From contig NC_092110.1 in NCBI RefSeq assembly GCF_045679555.1, positions 5,204,390 through 5,268,389 of the forward strand: a DNA stretch of 64,000 nucleotides, in the 5' to 3' direction. Of the stretch, positions 45,540 through 64,000 are shown piece by piece. The DNA comes from Salvelinus alpinus (Eukaryota; Chordata; Actinopteri; Salmoniformes; Salmonidae). Every line of letters begins with the position of its first letter. Position 1 is the stretch's first letter. Below the pieces are notes generated by a model. The model saw only the letters and a list, made by a program, of their open reading frames with translations, was not told the origin of the DNA and ran no database searches. The position numbers were made by a program, and so were the translations under genes.

Positions 45540-45771
45540 GCTACTGCGGTCTGTCCCGTCCCCAGCCTCAACCTGAGCTCTCCAATACTAATACCACAAT
45601 CCAACACAGTATTATTAACACTAGGCTTTAGCCCCTATAGCTCCTTCTATAAGCAGCCCTGAGAGACCCAAGGCCTCTCTTCTAGCTCCTCCCATTTAAC
45701 CCCTGACCCCAAATATTTCACCACCTGGCCCAGCCCACCTCAGCCTCCTAGCACTGCAGTCCTCTAATATA

Positions 45772-46930
45772 CACTACCTGACCAAAAGTGTGTGGACACC
45801 TGTTCGTAGATTCCAAAATCATAGGCATTAATATGGAGTTGGTCCCCCCTTTGCTGCTATAACAACCTACACTCTGCTGGGAAGGCTTTCCACTAGATGT
45901 TGGAACATTGCTGGTGAACTTGCTTCCATTCAGCCACAAGAGCATTAGTGAGGTCGGGCACTGATGTTGGGCGATTAGGCTTGGCTCGCAGTTTGCATTC
46001 CAATTCATCCCAAAGGATGCAGGCCGGGTCAAGTTCTTCGACACCGACCTCGACAAACCATTTCTGTACGGACCTCGCTTTGTGCACGGGGGCATTGTCA
46101 TGCTGAAACAGGCAAGGGCCTTCCCCAAACTGTTGCATCAATGTTGGAAGCACAGAATCGTATGCAATGAATGTTATTGTATGCTGTAGCGTTAAGATTT
46201 CCCTTCACTGAAACTAAGGGGCCTAGCCCGAATCATCAAAAACAGCCCCAGACCATTATTCCTCTTCCACCAAACTTTACAGTTGGCACTATGCTTTGTG
46301 GCAGGTAGTGTTCTCCTGGCATTCGTCCGTTGGACTGCAAGATGGTGAAGCATGATTCATCACTCCAGAAAACGCGTTTCCACTGCTGCAGAGTCCAATG
46401 GCGTCGAGCTTTACACCACTCCAGCTGATGCTTGGCATTATACATGGTGATCTTAGGCTTGTGTGCAGCTGCTCTGCGATGGAAACCCATTTCATGAAGC
46501 TCCTGACGAACAGTTATTGTGCTGACGTTGCTTCTAGAGGCAGTTTGGAACTCTAGTGAGTGTTGAAAATGAGGACAGACTATTTTTACGCGCTTCAGCT
46601 TTCGGCAGTCCTGTTCTGTGAACTTGTGTGGCCTACCGCTTGTTGCTCCTAAACGTTTCCACTTTACAATAACAGCACTTACAGTTGACTGGGGCAGCTC
46701 TAGCAGGGCAGAAATGTGACGATTTGACTTGTAGGAAAGGTGGCATCCTATGACGGTGCCACATTGAAAGTCACTGAGCTCTTCAGTAAGGCCATTCTAC
46801 TGCCAATGTTTGTCTATTGAGATTGCATGGCTGTGTGCTCGATTTTATACACCTGTCATCAATGGGTGTGGCTGAAATAGCCAAATCCACTCATTTGAAT
46901 GGGTGTCCACATACTTTTGTATATATAGTG
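45772..46930 (-). mobile_element. Tc1-like element downstream of the crip2 stop codon
   Basis: The TIR CACTACCTGACCAAAAGTGT is repeated inverted at the right (46900-46930), with TA dinucleotides outside (45770-45771, 46931-46932). It begins 233 bp after the crip2 stop. Confidence 0.9.
45780..46800 (-). pseudogene. Tc1-like transposase pseudogene
   Basis: Pieces on the - strand include [20 protein letters not shown] (first Asp, about 46400), IMVWGCF (46236), LFQHDNAPVHKARSVQKWF (second Asp, about 46090) and a C-terminal piece with WDELECKLRAKPNRPTSVPD. They are in different frames and the N-terminal region is degraded. Confidence 0.8.
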
Positions 46931-46934
46931 TAGA

Positions 46935-48105
46935 TTGACGTTTCCCAAACACTTTATTAAATTATATTTTATTTACGCTTCAAAAAGAAAAAATAATTTA
47001 TGGAACACAGTTCTTAGTAAAAAAGCACCATATTACTGTATCCATTCTCTCTCCCCACTGAAACACAAGAGCCAGGAGGCCAGTTCTTCACCTTTTATGA
47101 GTTCATGATTACTTTATGTTATGTTTATGTATATTTACGAGCGTAGATATAAGCACATTATAACACTACTTTAAGAACTGCAATAAAACATTTTATTTCC
47201 CTTTTTATTTAATTTTAAGTACCCCTAACGCGGCCTTTGAGGGGGAGTTTAGAGACGAGACCAGGTGAAAAGGGTAAAATGATCCCTGTAACATAACAAA
47301 TCTATTTCCTCAAGAGTAGTGATACATGGTGTTTAAAGGAAGGTGTTGCATTGTCATGGTAACATGCTGACAGGAATGCAGGGGTACCTGGGAGAGAGGG
47401 TGTAGTCTGGCTGCAGGTGCAGGTGGTGCTGTTTCAGGACAGGAGCACCACTTTAAATCCCTCCTGCTAGATTTATGGGTTAAGACCCAGATTTATACAG
47501 TTTTGGCCGCCTGACTACATTCCTGATCAAATGGATGATATAAGAAAAGTCTCTGGGGTTTAAGTTCCAGAAAGAGTGGATCATTTTAAAAGATGGTATT
47601 TTAGGGTTGTGGGTCTATAAGGGTAGCCAGGTTCACTATCTGTTTGTACTGTTTTGCCTATGGTCATTGCACGTCAATGGATACCATAGTATCCACACAG
47701 CACATACACATCTGGAACCAGGCTATTTTGAGGTTCCTGTTACTGGGTTGACATGGTACAGTAGATTGTTTATGCACAGTCCTGCATTGGGTTCCAGACA
47801 TGGAAGTCATTTTAAATTGGGTTTGAAATGAGCAGGATGTGTTGATTGATTTGGTAAGAATAAGAAGACTATACCAGTGAAATTGCATGAGGAAGGTGCA
47901 TTGTACTATGGCTATGGGACAAATGAATGAAGGAAGGAAAAGAAGCTGGGGCAACATAAACGTGTAGGATATAGAGCTGTACTATTTGATATGGTCAGAA
48001 TGTTACTGTATTAAGAAACCCTTGGTGTATTTCTACCTGAGATTACTATGAGCTAACTGAAGTATTATACCTTAGTAGGAGGTAGCCTATAGAAACACAG
48101 ATGCA
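46935..48105. other. AT-rich stretch after the Tc1 element
   Basis: It contains AATAAA at 47182 followed 10 bp later by TTTATT, so both strands carry a polyadenylation hexamer. No exon seen. Candidate 3' UTR of crip2. Confidence 0.45.
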
Positions 48106-48206
48106 TCTGAAATGACACCCTGTTCCCTGTTTAGTGCACTACTTTTGAACAGGGCTCCGGTCAAAAGTATCGCACTATATAGGGAATAGGATGCCATTTT
48201 GGGATG
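48106..48206. mobile_element. Palindromic MITE, copy 3
   Basis: The arms TAGTGCACTACTTTTGAACA and GTCAAAAGTATCGCACTATA pair; ends are TGACACCC and AGGATGCCA. Same family as 943-1038, more diverged. Confidence 0.75.
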
Positions 48207-48381
48207 CACACAGAGTAACTGAAACACTGCAGACAAAGCATTATGTTAGAATGTGCTTTAGTATTTTATATATATATATAATATGACTGTTATTGTGATG
48301 ATTTGATTATAATGATCTGTTATGAACTGTTTTGTGTAGTAAGGCTTTAAAACACTTCAGGAGTCACTGTTTGTAGAGAAA

Positions 48382-48387
48382 AATAAA
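48382..48387 (+). other. Candidate crip2 polyadenylation signal
   Basis: AATAAA followed within 35 bases by a CT/T-rich stretch (CCGTCTTTTTAA). It is the last good hexamer before the next transposon at 48534. Confidence 0.4.
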
Positions 48388-48533
48388 ATGGCTCCACTTC
48401 AGTCCTGCTGCTTCCGTCTTTTTAATCCCTTAATTAAACGTTCTATATATACTATTGATCTGATCTCCTGTGGTTTGTGTGTGTGTGGGGGGGGTATCCC
48501 AGAGCATATAAATATACTGTACATCTTTACATT

Positions 48534-49358
48534 TACAGTACCTTCAGAATGTATTCATAGCCCTTGATTTATGCCACAAGTTGTTGTGTTACAGCCTCAA
48601 ATTCAAAAGTAATTAAATATGTATTTTTTTCATCCATCCACACACAATACCCCATAATGACAAAGTGAAAACATGTTTTTAGAAACATTGAAGATGAAAT
48701 ACAATGTCATTTACATAAGTATTCGCACCGCCGAGTCAGTACTTTGTAGAAGGACCTTTGGCGGCGATTACAGCTTTGATTCGTCTTGGGTATGTCTGTA
48801 TCAGCTTTGCACATCTGGATTTGGGGATTTTCTCCCATTCTTCCTTGCAGATTTTGTCAAGCACTGTTAAGTTAGATGGGGAGTGGTGAACAGCTACCTT
48901 TGTCTTTCCACAGATTTTCAATGGGATACAAGTCTGGGCTTTGGCTGTGCCAATCAATGACTTTCACAATCTTGTTCTGAAGCAATTCCAGCGTTGTTTT
49001 GGCTATGTGGTTGGGGTCATTGTCCTGTTGGAATGTAAATCTTCACCCCAGTCTAAGGTCGTTTGCACTCTGAAGCAGGTTCTCTTCAGGGATTTGCCTG
49101 TATTTTGGCTCCATTGTTCCCTCTATCCTTACCAGTCTCCCAGTCCCTGCCACTGAAAAGCCTCCCCATAGCATGATGCTGCCACCACCATGCTTCACGG
49201 TAGGGATGGTGTTAGACCGGTGATGAGCTGTGCCTGGTTTTCTCCAGACATTGCGCTTTGCATTCAGGCCAAAGAGTTCCAATTTTCTCTCATCGGACCA
49301 CCATTTTTCATGTTCCTTTGCAAACTGCAAGCATGTTACGTCCTCGTATATTACCATG
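48534..49358 (-). mobile_element. Tc1-like element, truncated, dead
   Basis: The left end TACAGTACCTTCAGAATGTA looks like a TIR. On the - strand, 49357-49043 encodes a central transposase piece (EKWWSDERKLELFGLNAKRN, then VKHGGGSIMLWGGFS). The following half is scattered and includes KLIQTYPRRIKAVIAAKG at 48736-48800. The right portion with the DNA-binding domain and TIR is missing beyond 49358. Confidence 0.85.
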
Positions 49359-49369
49359 GTGATCTCTCC

Positions 49370-49880
49370 TTACAATAAACAAATGTCACGGTGGTTCGCT
49401 ACGCTCTGTCATGACATCATCTGTCATTCATTTTAAAGTAAACTATGACATGCTGGGCTGGGCAGAGTCAAATATTTCAAGGAACACACAGAGACATGCG
49501 TGCGTGTGCACACCTAAACACATAAACACACAACTGGGTATGAATGGAAAACAATCAGGGGTTAGTGTGATTACTTATTAATAGTTGCTCGTGCCCTGCC
49601 CACACCATGTATGGAGACAAGGTACACATACACACACAGTCAATACAACAGAACAAACCATGTAACTCATGATAACCTTCGACCAACCCCACCCTGTAGT
49701 CTGAGCTGAGATCGACTCTTCATAGGCCTAGGAAATTAGATTTATTTGGACCTTATTCTGCTCTGGTTGTGTGGGATTGTCACAATACACACACACAACA
49801 TTACTTCCATTACCCCAGGAATCAGCTTCTGTCTGTCAACTAAGGCTTGCATGCTATGGGCATGTTATGCATGTGTAATG
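49370..49880. other. Intergenic stretch
   Basis: Short CA tracts only; no exon or repeat with definable ends. Confidence 0.5.
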
Positions 49881-49884
49881 GGGC

Positions 49885-50076
49885 AGTGGAGGCTGCTGAG
49901 GGGAGGACGGCTCATAATAGTGGCCGGAACGGAGCAAATGGAATGGCATCAAACACCTGGAAACCATGGAAACCATGTGTTTGATGTATTTAATTCCATC
50001 CCGCATATTCCACTCCAGCCATTACCACAAGCCTGTCCTCCCCAATTAAGGTGCCACCAACCTCCTGTGTGATGGT
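49885..50076. mobile_element. Fold-back MITE
   Basis: CAGTGGAGGCTGCTGAGGGG (49885) and CAACCTCCTGTG at the right form degenerate inverted ends. The inner arms 'ggaaaccatggaaaccatgtg' and 'gtttgatg' fold back. I recognise the palindrome as a common salmonid repeat. Confidence 0.7.
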
Positions 50077-50079
50077 ATG

Positions 50080-51276
50080 AATAGTTATTCTGTTTACTGT
50101 GTGTGGCCTGCTATTGTTTGTAAGGTTGACTGACTTCTTTAGTATGCGTGGGCTGGTTCTGATGATTTACAGTCATAATGTCTTTGTTAAAAACACACAC
50201 ACACACACAGTACCTCAGGTAGCAGTCCCTCAAGATGTTCCCAGGCCCAGACCTAGCTCCTTGTGTGAAGGCAGGGGACTCCCCCCAGCTCCCCTCAGGG
50301 CAGCGGACTCCCCCCAGCTCCCCTCAGTGCAGGGGAGGTCCAGGTGTCTGTCTTTATGGTCTAAACTGTACAGTATGTGAGGTTTGGGCATCTGGTCCAG
50401 AACAAGTAGTTACATTCCTACTTTACAACATAATGCCATTCATTGCACAGTAGAGAGGGATGTGAATGTGTTTAAATATGATTATGTTCATTTGCTAGTT
50501 CAAGGTTTAATTGCTCACTAATACGGAGGTCCTCATTAAAACCCACAGGAGCCTGACTGGAGGATAGGAGCAAGAATGAAGCAGGCCTGGGTTCAAAAGG
50601 TATTTGTTCTCTTTCAAATATTTTGAGTGTTTGATTGAGCGTGCCTGAGTGGCAAACGGACAGGTTTTATACCTTGGGATGAATCTGATGAATCTATTGT
50701 GTCAGGCAAAATCGAAAATAACCGCAGCTAAAGCATTCGAAATAAAACAAATCCTATTTGACCCCCTGGAGTGTAGCTTGTGTAGCTTGTCAGCCAGGCT
50801 TTAGTCTGGTGAGGACAGGAAGTCTTACAGCCAACCAGGCTCATCATCATACCGCTGCTACCTGGGGCCAGAGCCTTTCTCCCTGGACCATCTGATGAAT
50901 GACTCGGAGTATGGAGAAGTTAAAGAGGGCTGCTGGCTGCCTGACAGAGTGCTGTTGGCAGCGGAGACCTCCCCTCTATACTTCATCCTTATGAGCAAGT
51001 TGCAACAGGCCCTATTTATACACATCTGCTGAAGTGTGTTGTGCACCTTCCAGATGCACCCAACAGCCATAATCATCCCAAGGTCTGCCCTGTCACTGGA
51101 CGGAGGGATAGGAAGGAAGCAAGAGAGGGATGGGAGGACGGAGGGATGAGAGGGGTGGGAATATCTGAAGCTGCCATGCATATTCAATAATGGAAACCAG
51201 GTCCAGATTTGACTGTAACCGTCATTGCTCATCCATCCCTGAAATGCTAGCCTGGATCACTCACTCACTCACGCAT

Positions 51277-51311
<35 letters not shown>

Positions 51312-52880
51312 CACTCACTCACTCACTCACTCACTCACTCACTCACTCACTCACTCACTCACTCACTCACACACACACACACACACACCCATCCATCCAT
51401 CCGACAAGGGCCTGGAGAATCCACAGGGAATGATTATGGATCTCTGTTGAAGACAGTCAGCCTCTAGACACAATTGATACGTTAAAGAGGGGACTGGTTC
51501 ATGCTTCATGGCTTACAAAAAGCACTCCCTGAGTTGCCATTCCTCAAGACAAGAGTCCATATTTGGCACGTTCTGGAGTTTCACACTCAATTCTTTATTG
51601 TGTAGCGTGTTCCCGAACGGGTTCCGGAGGTGGTGTAGTCAGTGTTTTCTTCTCCAGTGAGAAACATGGGACGTAACACTCTCACGCAAGAGCGTTCGTG
51701 TGCAGTTTAGTCCAGCTGGAGAGAGAATTATTACTCCTTCTACAGTACAGTTTTGGAAATGGACCATTATTGCAATTTTAAGTCCAAGTGACATGGTAGC
51801 TGCTAACACCTGGTATTGCAATCATTCAAAGTATCTGTTCCATAAGCTGTCATTTCATACTGTACAGAGGGAAAATGATCATTCAGTATATATTTCTGTT
51901 CTCCCCGCCAATCCTTGGACAAACGGACAAAATTATACATAATGACTCAATTACGGTACCCAAAGTGCAAATATATCTGTCTGTGAAGTGGAAAAAGTAT
52001 AAATAAAAATGGACTCAGTACTGTAATGAGTCTTTGTTTCTCTACTTCGGGAATTGGCTTAAGAAAGTGAAAAGCCTATGGTTGCTTTGCGTCTACTTTA
52101 TACTGTGAAATCACAGTAGCACTTCAGTTACCAGATGCGCTAGAGAGCCTGGAAACTCTGAGCAACATATGAACCACGTTATAACAACACCTATAATAGA
52201 CCAAAAAATCCTGCCATAAAACAGTGAAGTTGGAGCCTCTGAGTCTCCGCCTGCCTGCTGTTGTAATCGTGCTGAGTTGTAGAGTTGAGGTGCCTCAAGC
52301 ACTTTCTTATTCAACAGTTCTGAGCCTGATGCCCTCTCACTAGTACAATGCCATAGCTTGGGAGTCCTATAGCAGTAGGCTTCTTATCAATTGACCCAAA
52401 CAGATGTGTGTTGTCCCATGCCTCGTTCTACAGACAATAGAAAACGCCTCGTATGAGATCTCCCCTCTGCACTACGTATTTCTTCATATTATCCAGCCAT
52501 AAGTAGGGGCTACAGCCCTCAAACTCAAATCTGGGCCTTGAAGCCAGTTCCACTGCCTTTTCCATTCGTCCCCTCTAATCAGGGACTGTTTTAGACCTGG
52601 GAAACCAGGTGGGTACAATGAATTATCAGGTAGAACAGAAAAGCAGCAGTAGTCCGGACCTCTTGGGTGAGATTTGACTATGAGTAGGGTAAGTGTCAAG
52701 ACGCTACATCATTCTAGCTTTCCCCATTGAAGGTTTTCTTACTTTCTTTCCTTCTTGTATCACACCTTTGTGTGTGATTCATGTTGAGACAGCAGTTTCT
52801 TGATATTACTCGGACTTGCATCCTGAGTCATTGTGCACAGGCCAGACTCACCACATGAACTAATCTGACTCCAGACTACA
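50080..52880. other. Intergenic stretch between crip2 and crip1
   Basis: It contains a CA tract (50191-50208), a short 29-bp-type repeat of 'ccccagctcccctca' near 50282-50328 and the tetranucleotide tract at 51260-51388. Open frames of 60-124 codons lack domain or splice evidence. Confidence 0.5.
51260..51388. repeat. (ACGC)n-(ACTC)n-(AC)n compound microsatellite
   Basis: About 11 ACGC units, then about 15 ACTC units, then AC and CCAT units. Confidence 0.95.
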
Positions 52881-52883
52881 AAA

Positions 52884-52983
52884 ATGGCACCCATCCCTTT
52901 ATAGTGCACTATTTTTTGACTCGGGCCCGTTGGGCTCTCGTCAAAAGTAGTGCACTAAGTAGGGTATAGGGTGCCATTTGGGA
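52884..52983. mobile_element. Palindromic MITE, copy 4
   Basis: Ends ATGGCACCCATCCC and AGGGTGCCATTTGGGA. The inner arms AGTGCACTATTTTTTGACT and GTCAAAAGTAGTGCACTAAG pair. Confidence 0.8.
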
Positions 52984-53116
52984 CACCGTTTCTGACTTTA
53001 GACCACAAGCACACTGCAGGTTTCACTTCCAAAGTATAAAACAACGAGAAGGGCTCCCATGACTACCGTGGTGGCAGTTAGCAGTCTGTCCTCGCTGCGT
53101 TGAAAGCTTATTGCCA

Positions 53117-53120
<4 letters not shown>

Positions 53121-53152
<32 letters not shown>
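53121..53152. repeat. (GA)n microsatellite
   Basis: Sixteen GA units. A longer GA-rich tract lies at 53675-53720. Confidence 0.9.
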
Positions 53153-53154
<2 letters not shown>

Positions 53155-53159
53155 ACAAC

Positions 53160-55130
53160 CTAACCTTCTGCTTTGAAAAGTACAGACCCTGTTCTCCCCC
53201 ATCCGTCCAAAATTCTTTGGAAAAAACGATTTAGTCTTTTGTCATTCTGTGGAACTTTACGAGTTGTTTTGACATGGTTGGCACTGCGAGAAGTATGTTA
53301 AAACATTCCAACCACAACTGAAGTCAATTTGTATATTTTATCTGAGTGAGCATGTGCATGGAATTTGTATATTCAGCTTCTATTTTCATTGTGGTTACCA
53401 GTTAGGGGAAGATTAGGGATAAGAGAAGGGATGGGAGAGAAATGCACCATTTCACAGATGTTGTTACTGATCACCCCTCCTCCCCCTCCCCTCCTTCTCT
53501 CTCCTCCCCCCTCCTTCCCCCACCCCTCCTTCTCTCTCCTCCCCCCTCCTTCCCCCCTCCTCTCTGTGACCAGTTGGGCATGCCTAGCTGTCTGTGTTAT
53601 GGCTTAGTGGGGCTCTGTGTGACACTGAAGGTCTTTGTTCAAGAGGAGAGGGTGAGAACAAGGGAGGGAGGGGGAGAGAGAAAGAGAGAGAGAGAGAGAG
53701 GGAGAGAGAGAGAGAGGCAGAGACAGAGTTCCGCGCCGGCCGGTTGTCGGGTGTCTGTTGGGTCTTGTTTGTGTCTGTTACTGTGGTAACAGCGGTGGGT
53801 CAGTCGGTCCTGTGACAGCGGATGGGAGGGAGGGAGGTTAGTGAGGCGGCTGCCAGCCAGCTGCTGGGTGATGGAGGGCGAACGGGCGGCTGGCCGTAAC
53901 CGTGGAGTTGAGGGTGTTTCCTCGGAACAGGGTGTGGCAGCGGAGGCCACAAAGGCCAAGAGGAAGTATCTGGCCTTCCCTTCTGGCCATGGGACAGATT
54001 GGGATAAATCCCAGACCCACCCTTCCGCTCCCTTTAAGACTCTGGTCCAGCCAGACCTCTCATCCCCCCTCTCTCTCTCCCTAGCCTCTCTCCCCTATCC
54101 TCCCTCAGTACTTTGGTCCAGCTGTTTAGTGGACAGGGTGGGTGTGAGAAAGAGCAGAGGGCTGTGTCCCATGAATCATGTCTCTATGAGTGGATGGGCC
54201 TGGCCAATGGAAGTGGATAGGGACTCATTCAGAAGGATAATGTCAGAATGTTTGTATCATGGAAGTGGATAGGGGTGTTCTTTTCACAAGGATAATGTCA
54301 TAATGTTTATATCACTTAATGTCAACGATAATTGCCTGGCCCACGGGTGTAGATAGGGACTTTTATCCATTTGTAACACTTCATGTCATAAACTAATTAT
54401 GTTTCTCTTTTACTGTCATTAGCTAAATGTTAACAATCGTCGATGTGGGAGGTGGCGAAGCCACAGCAGACTACGGAGACCATGACAGTTTCAAGACTCC
54501 ATCCTGACCATAAGGGTGTGAATCAAAGTAGATTGCCCATATATTTACTGCAATGTTGAAAGATTTCTATTCCTGCTCTCGTCCGTAATCCTGTGTCCAG
54601 ATCCTGGTCCAATTTGATTACTGATTGAGTTAGTGTTTAGTGCCAACTGCCAAGGCATGTGGACACTGACAATATAAGGGACTATTATCTATGGTTGGCT
54701 GTGTGATGTGTTCTGTTTTGTCCTCTTGCGTACTTGAACACAGTGGACATGTCCAAGTTTTCTTGGCTCATAGCAGGTAGTCACGGAAACATTGTTATTG
54801 CTCTGTATGTAACTATCAAGTGTAATAATGGGTGAGCGCCCAACTGAGACAGGAGAAATGTTATATACTAAAGTATACTGAAACCTTGGGCGTGTTCCTC
54901 TGCCCAGGTGTTGCTGATGCCTGCCAAATCATACAATGCCTGGATAGGTATTTTACGTATCACCTGACCACATCATATGTTATAGCAATCTGTCAGTCGA
55001 TGACACAGTCTATGATGTGGCACACAAACCATCGGTTGATGCCTGCAACGTCGGAGCAGGGGAACGCAACCCTTGTAAAGTGCAAGACCACGAGAAATGA
55101 ATGAATAGGAGGGTAAAACATTTTGAAAAA
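53160..55130. other. Intergenic stretch before the crip1 3' end
   Basis: A C/T-rich block (53470-53570), a GA-rich block (53650-53720) and a GC-rich unique block (53735-54120) occur. The longest frame (53841-54272, 143 codons) has no recognisable domain and is not called. Confidence 0.45.
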
Positions 55131-55135
55131 GAGTG

Positions 55136-55141
55136 TTTAAT
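55136..55141 (-). other. Candidate crip1 polyadenylation signal
   Basis: ATTAAA on the - strand, 460 bases after the crip1 stop codon. No canonical AATAAA was seen closer to the stop. Weak evidence. Confidence 0.3.
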
Positions 55142-55600
55142 CAGAATTTAAAAACAAGTAAAGGAACAGAGAGGTTATTGTATAACCCTCCGATCCACTA
55201 GTGGGACTAGAGAACATCTCTGCGATGTATTAAGGCCGAATCCTCTAGACAACACAGACAGAAAATAACACAAAATGGTGGTTCCGAAAAGGAACTTCTT
55301 TGGTTGTTTGTTTTGGTTTAGTATGGTATGGAGGACGTTGTAGAATGCAGAGTTGCCTTCTTCTTGGTGTGGTGGGTGAACCTGTAAAGAAAGGAGAAAA
55401 TGTTATGTTTGTATTTTGTTAAATAAAACAACACTCTCTAATGTTTGTAGCATTTGTAAGGCTAAGGTTGGCGGTGAAGGTGAATGTATTGTCTCCACGT
55501 ATTTGTTTCGTTTCCATATTAAGGTCTATTTGAATGGGAGTGATATCACTGTGGTTGGTCTATCTTTGGAATGAGTACACTGGCCTGTACCTGAGTGGCT

Positions 55601-62945
<7,345 letters not shown>

Positions 62946-63085
62946 GTTTGCAGGGTAAAGTGTTGGTCTCCGGGAGTGAAATAAGTATCCTAGTTGAAAT
63001 AATGTTCACGGCAGTATTACAGCAGAAGCCCACCTGTCCGTTCTAAACCACGCCTCGTTGTGAAGTGCAGATGTGCGCGCCTTCC

Positions 63086-63093
63086 TATTTATA
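63086..63093 (-). promoter_or_regulatory. crip1: TATA box of crip1
   Basis: TATAAATA on the - strand, 141 bp upstream of the start codon. Transcription would begin near 63055-63065, giving a 5' UTR of roughly 115 bases. No competing upstream ATG conflict was seen. Inferred from motif and position. Confidence 0.55.
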
Positions 63094-63119
63094 CGGTGAA
63101 GGAAATGCGTTTGGTGGAA

Positions 63120-64000
63120 AGGAATGGAGGGTGAGGCTTTGACAGCGCGTGTGTGCGTGTGTCTGTGTGTGTCTGTGTCTGTGCGTGCGTGCGTGTGTGA
63201 GAGAGAGAGAGAGAAAGAGATAGAGAGAGATGTAAAATACGAATATTATGCCAGGGGAAATAACATTTCTTCATGTGATTTGGAGTTGAGTGTGCCTCTA
63301 AGGTCAAGTCAGGAAATCATTGTAGCAACTTTTTTTGTGCACTATTTCTTTTGGCTAGTTAGAGTTATATTCTCCCCTTTATGTGCATACACAGCAAATT
63401 GGCAAGTGCAGATTTTTCAGTGTAATATTTATAGTGTTGATTCAGGAGTTATATTCACTCTGTTAAAGTGAAATGAACACACAGTGGTGTAAAAGAACCC
63501 CAGTGTTGGTGTTAGTAACCAGAGTTATTGTTTTACACTTGGGAGAGTAAAAAAGTCCCATCAAAACCACACCCAGCATTACCATATTTCCCAGCATGCT
63601 ATGCAGGTTGATTTGGGGGGGGGGATTGTACTTACTATCTGTTTTTGTTTTTTTGCTTGTACATTGATTGATTGATTACTGTTATGCTACACAAAGATAA
63701 AATACAGTCATGGGTGGTAACTCTACAATTCACTCAAAAAGAAAAGGCACCATGGAAAATATGTAAATTCGGCTTTAGACCACACCCAAAATCACTTACT
63801 GTAACAGTGTTTTTGCATAACACTAATAGGAGTTAACTCTAGATTAGCACTAGTGTTGAATAGAAATAACACTGTGAGTATTAATTACACCGTAGTGTTA
63901 CATTTGAGGAACAATGGCAGGTATAATGCAGTGTTAATGTTTTACATTACGCATTGTTACATTAACACAAAAAATGTAACATTATAATCAGAGTACTTTT
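63120..64000. other. Upstream flank of crip1
   Basis: A GT/GA microsatellite at 63147-63230 lies close upstream of the TATA box. Beyond 63440 repeated 'agtgttaa/taacact' motifs recur (63480-63980), giving a loosely repetitive stretch. No gene seen. Confidence 0.5.

Larger units (their letters stand above)
45540..48405 (+). other. crip2: Probable crip2 3' UTR
   Basis: After the stop codon there is no further crip2 exon. The best-placed polyadenylation hexamer is AATAAA at 48382-48387; another lies at 47182-47187. If either is used, the 3' UTR contains the complete Tc1 element at 45772-46930. The extent is inferred from hexamers only. Confidence 0.4.

Noticed and set aside
53841..54272. 143-codon frame on the + strand
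   Set aside because: GC-rich intergenic sequence without a recognisable domain, acceptor/donor pattern or repeat support.
55310..55394. Possible alternative last exon of crip1 after CTTTCTTTACAG
   Set aside because: The frame it gives (Gly-Ser-Pro-Thr-Thr) has no resemblance to the CRIP tail, whereas 55644-55601 gives the expected GFGRGGAESHTF.

Overview
The window is vertebrate nuclear DNA from a salmonid fish (Salmo, Oncorhynchus or Salvelinus type). The evidence is the repeat content: HpaI-type tRNA SINEs with the HpaI site intact, Sleeping Beauty-type and other Tc1-like elements, salmonid fold-back MITEs, L2/Rex-like LINEs and long CA/GT tracts. Nothing looks prokaryotic. There is no CRISPR array, operon or functional tRNA/rRNA gene.

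Two host genes of the cysteine-rich LIM family lie tail to tail. crip2 is on the + strand: its exons 2-8 run from 28754 to 45539 and give two LIM domains, a linker and the stop codon. Its first exon was not found and is probably upstream of the window. crip1 is complete on the - strand: four exons between 62945 and 55601 encode a 78-residue single-LIM protein, with a TATA-type promoter near 63090. All splice junctions follow GT-AG and keep frame. Both are small cytosolic/nuclear zinc-binding adaptor proteins. They share exon architecture (95-bp and 58-bp LIM exons) and look like ancient tandem duplicates.

A third gene, unrecognised, lies on the - strand at 13858-15919. It encodes a 564-residue K/E/R-rich coiled-coil protein in two coding exons, probably after a non-coding first exon. 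It sits between two same-orientation copies of a hAT-type element (9886-11471 and 18510-19282). The outermost ends of this pair are flanked by an identical 8-bp sequence (GTACAAAG), while the inner flanks differ. That is the signature expected if the whole 9.4-kb block moved as one composite hAT transposon carrying the gene; it is the most interesting signal here.

Layout: 1-2.8 kb, old dispersed repeats, a fold-back Tc1 with a SINE inside, MITEs and a second SINE. 4.77-6.65 kb, a 53-bp minisatellite. 7.5-9.0 kb, Tc1. 9.9-19.3 kb, the putative composite hAT with the coiled-coil gene, two Tc1 remnants, MITEs and microsatellites. 21.3-24.4 kb, two LINE fragments separated by a satellite and fused into one 734-codon frame. 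26-27.3 kb, Tc1 with a SINE inside. 28.75-45.5 kb, crip2, whose 13-kb intron 2 holds a deleted Sleeping Beauty-type element, another Tc1, a LINE interrupted by a Sleeping Beauty-type element that itself carries a solo LTR, three minisatellites and a third hAT copy with a clean 8-bp duplication. 45.8-46.9 kb, Tc1 probably inside the crip2 3' UTR. 48.5-49.4 kb, Tc1. 49.4-55.6 kb, mostly unassigned intergenic DNA. 55.6-63.1 kb, crip1, with very long CA tracts in introns 1 and 2. All transposase and reverse-transcriptase frames seen are broken or truncated.
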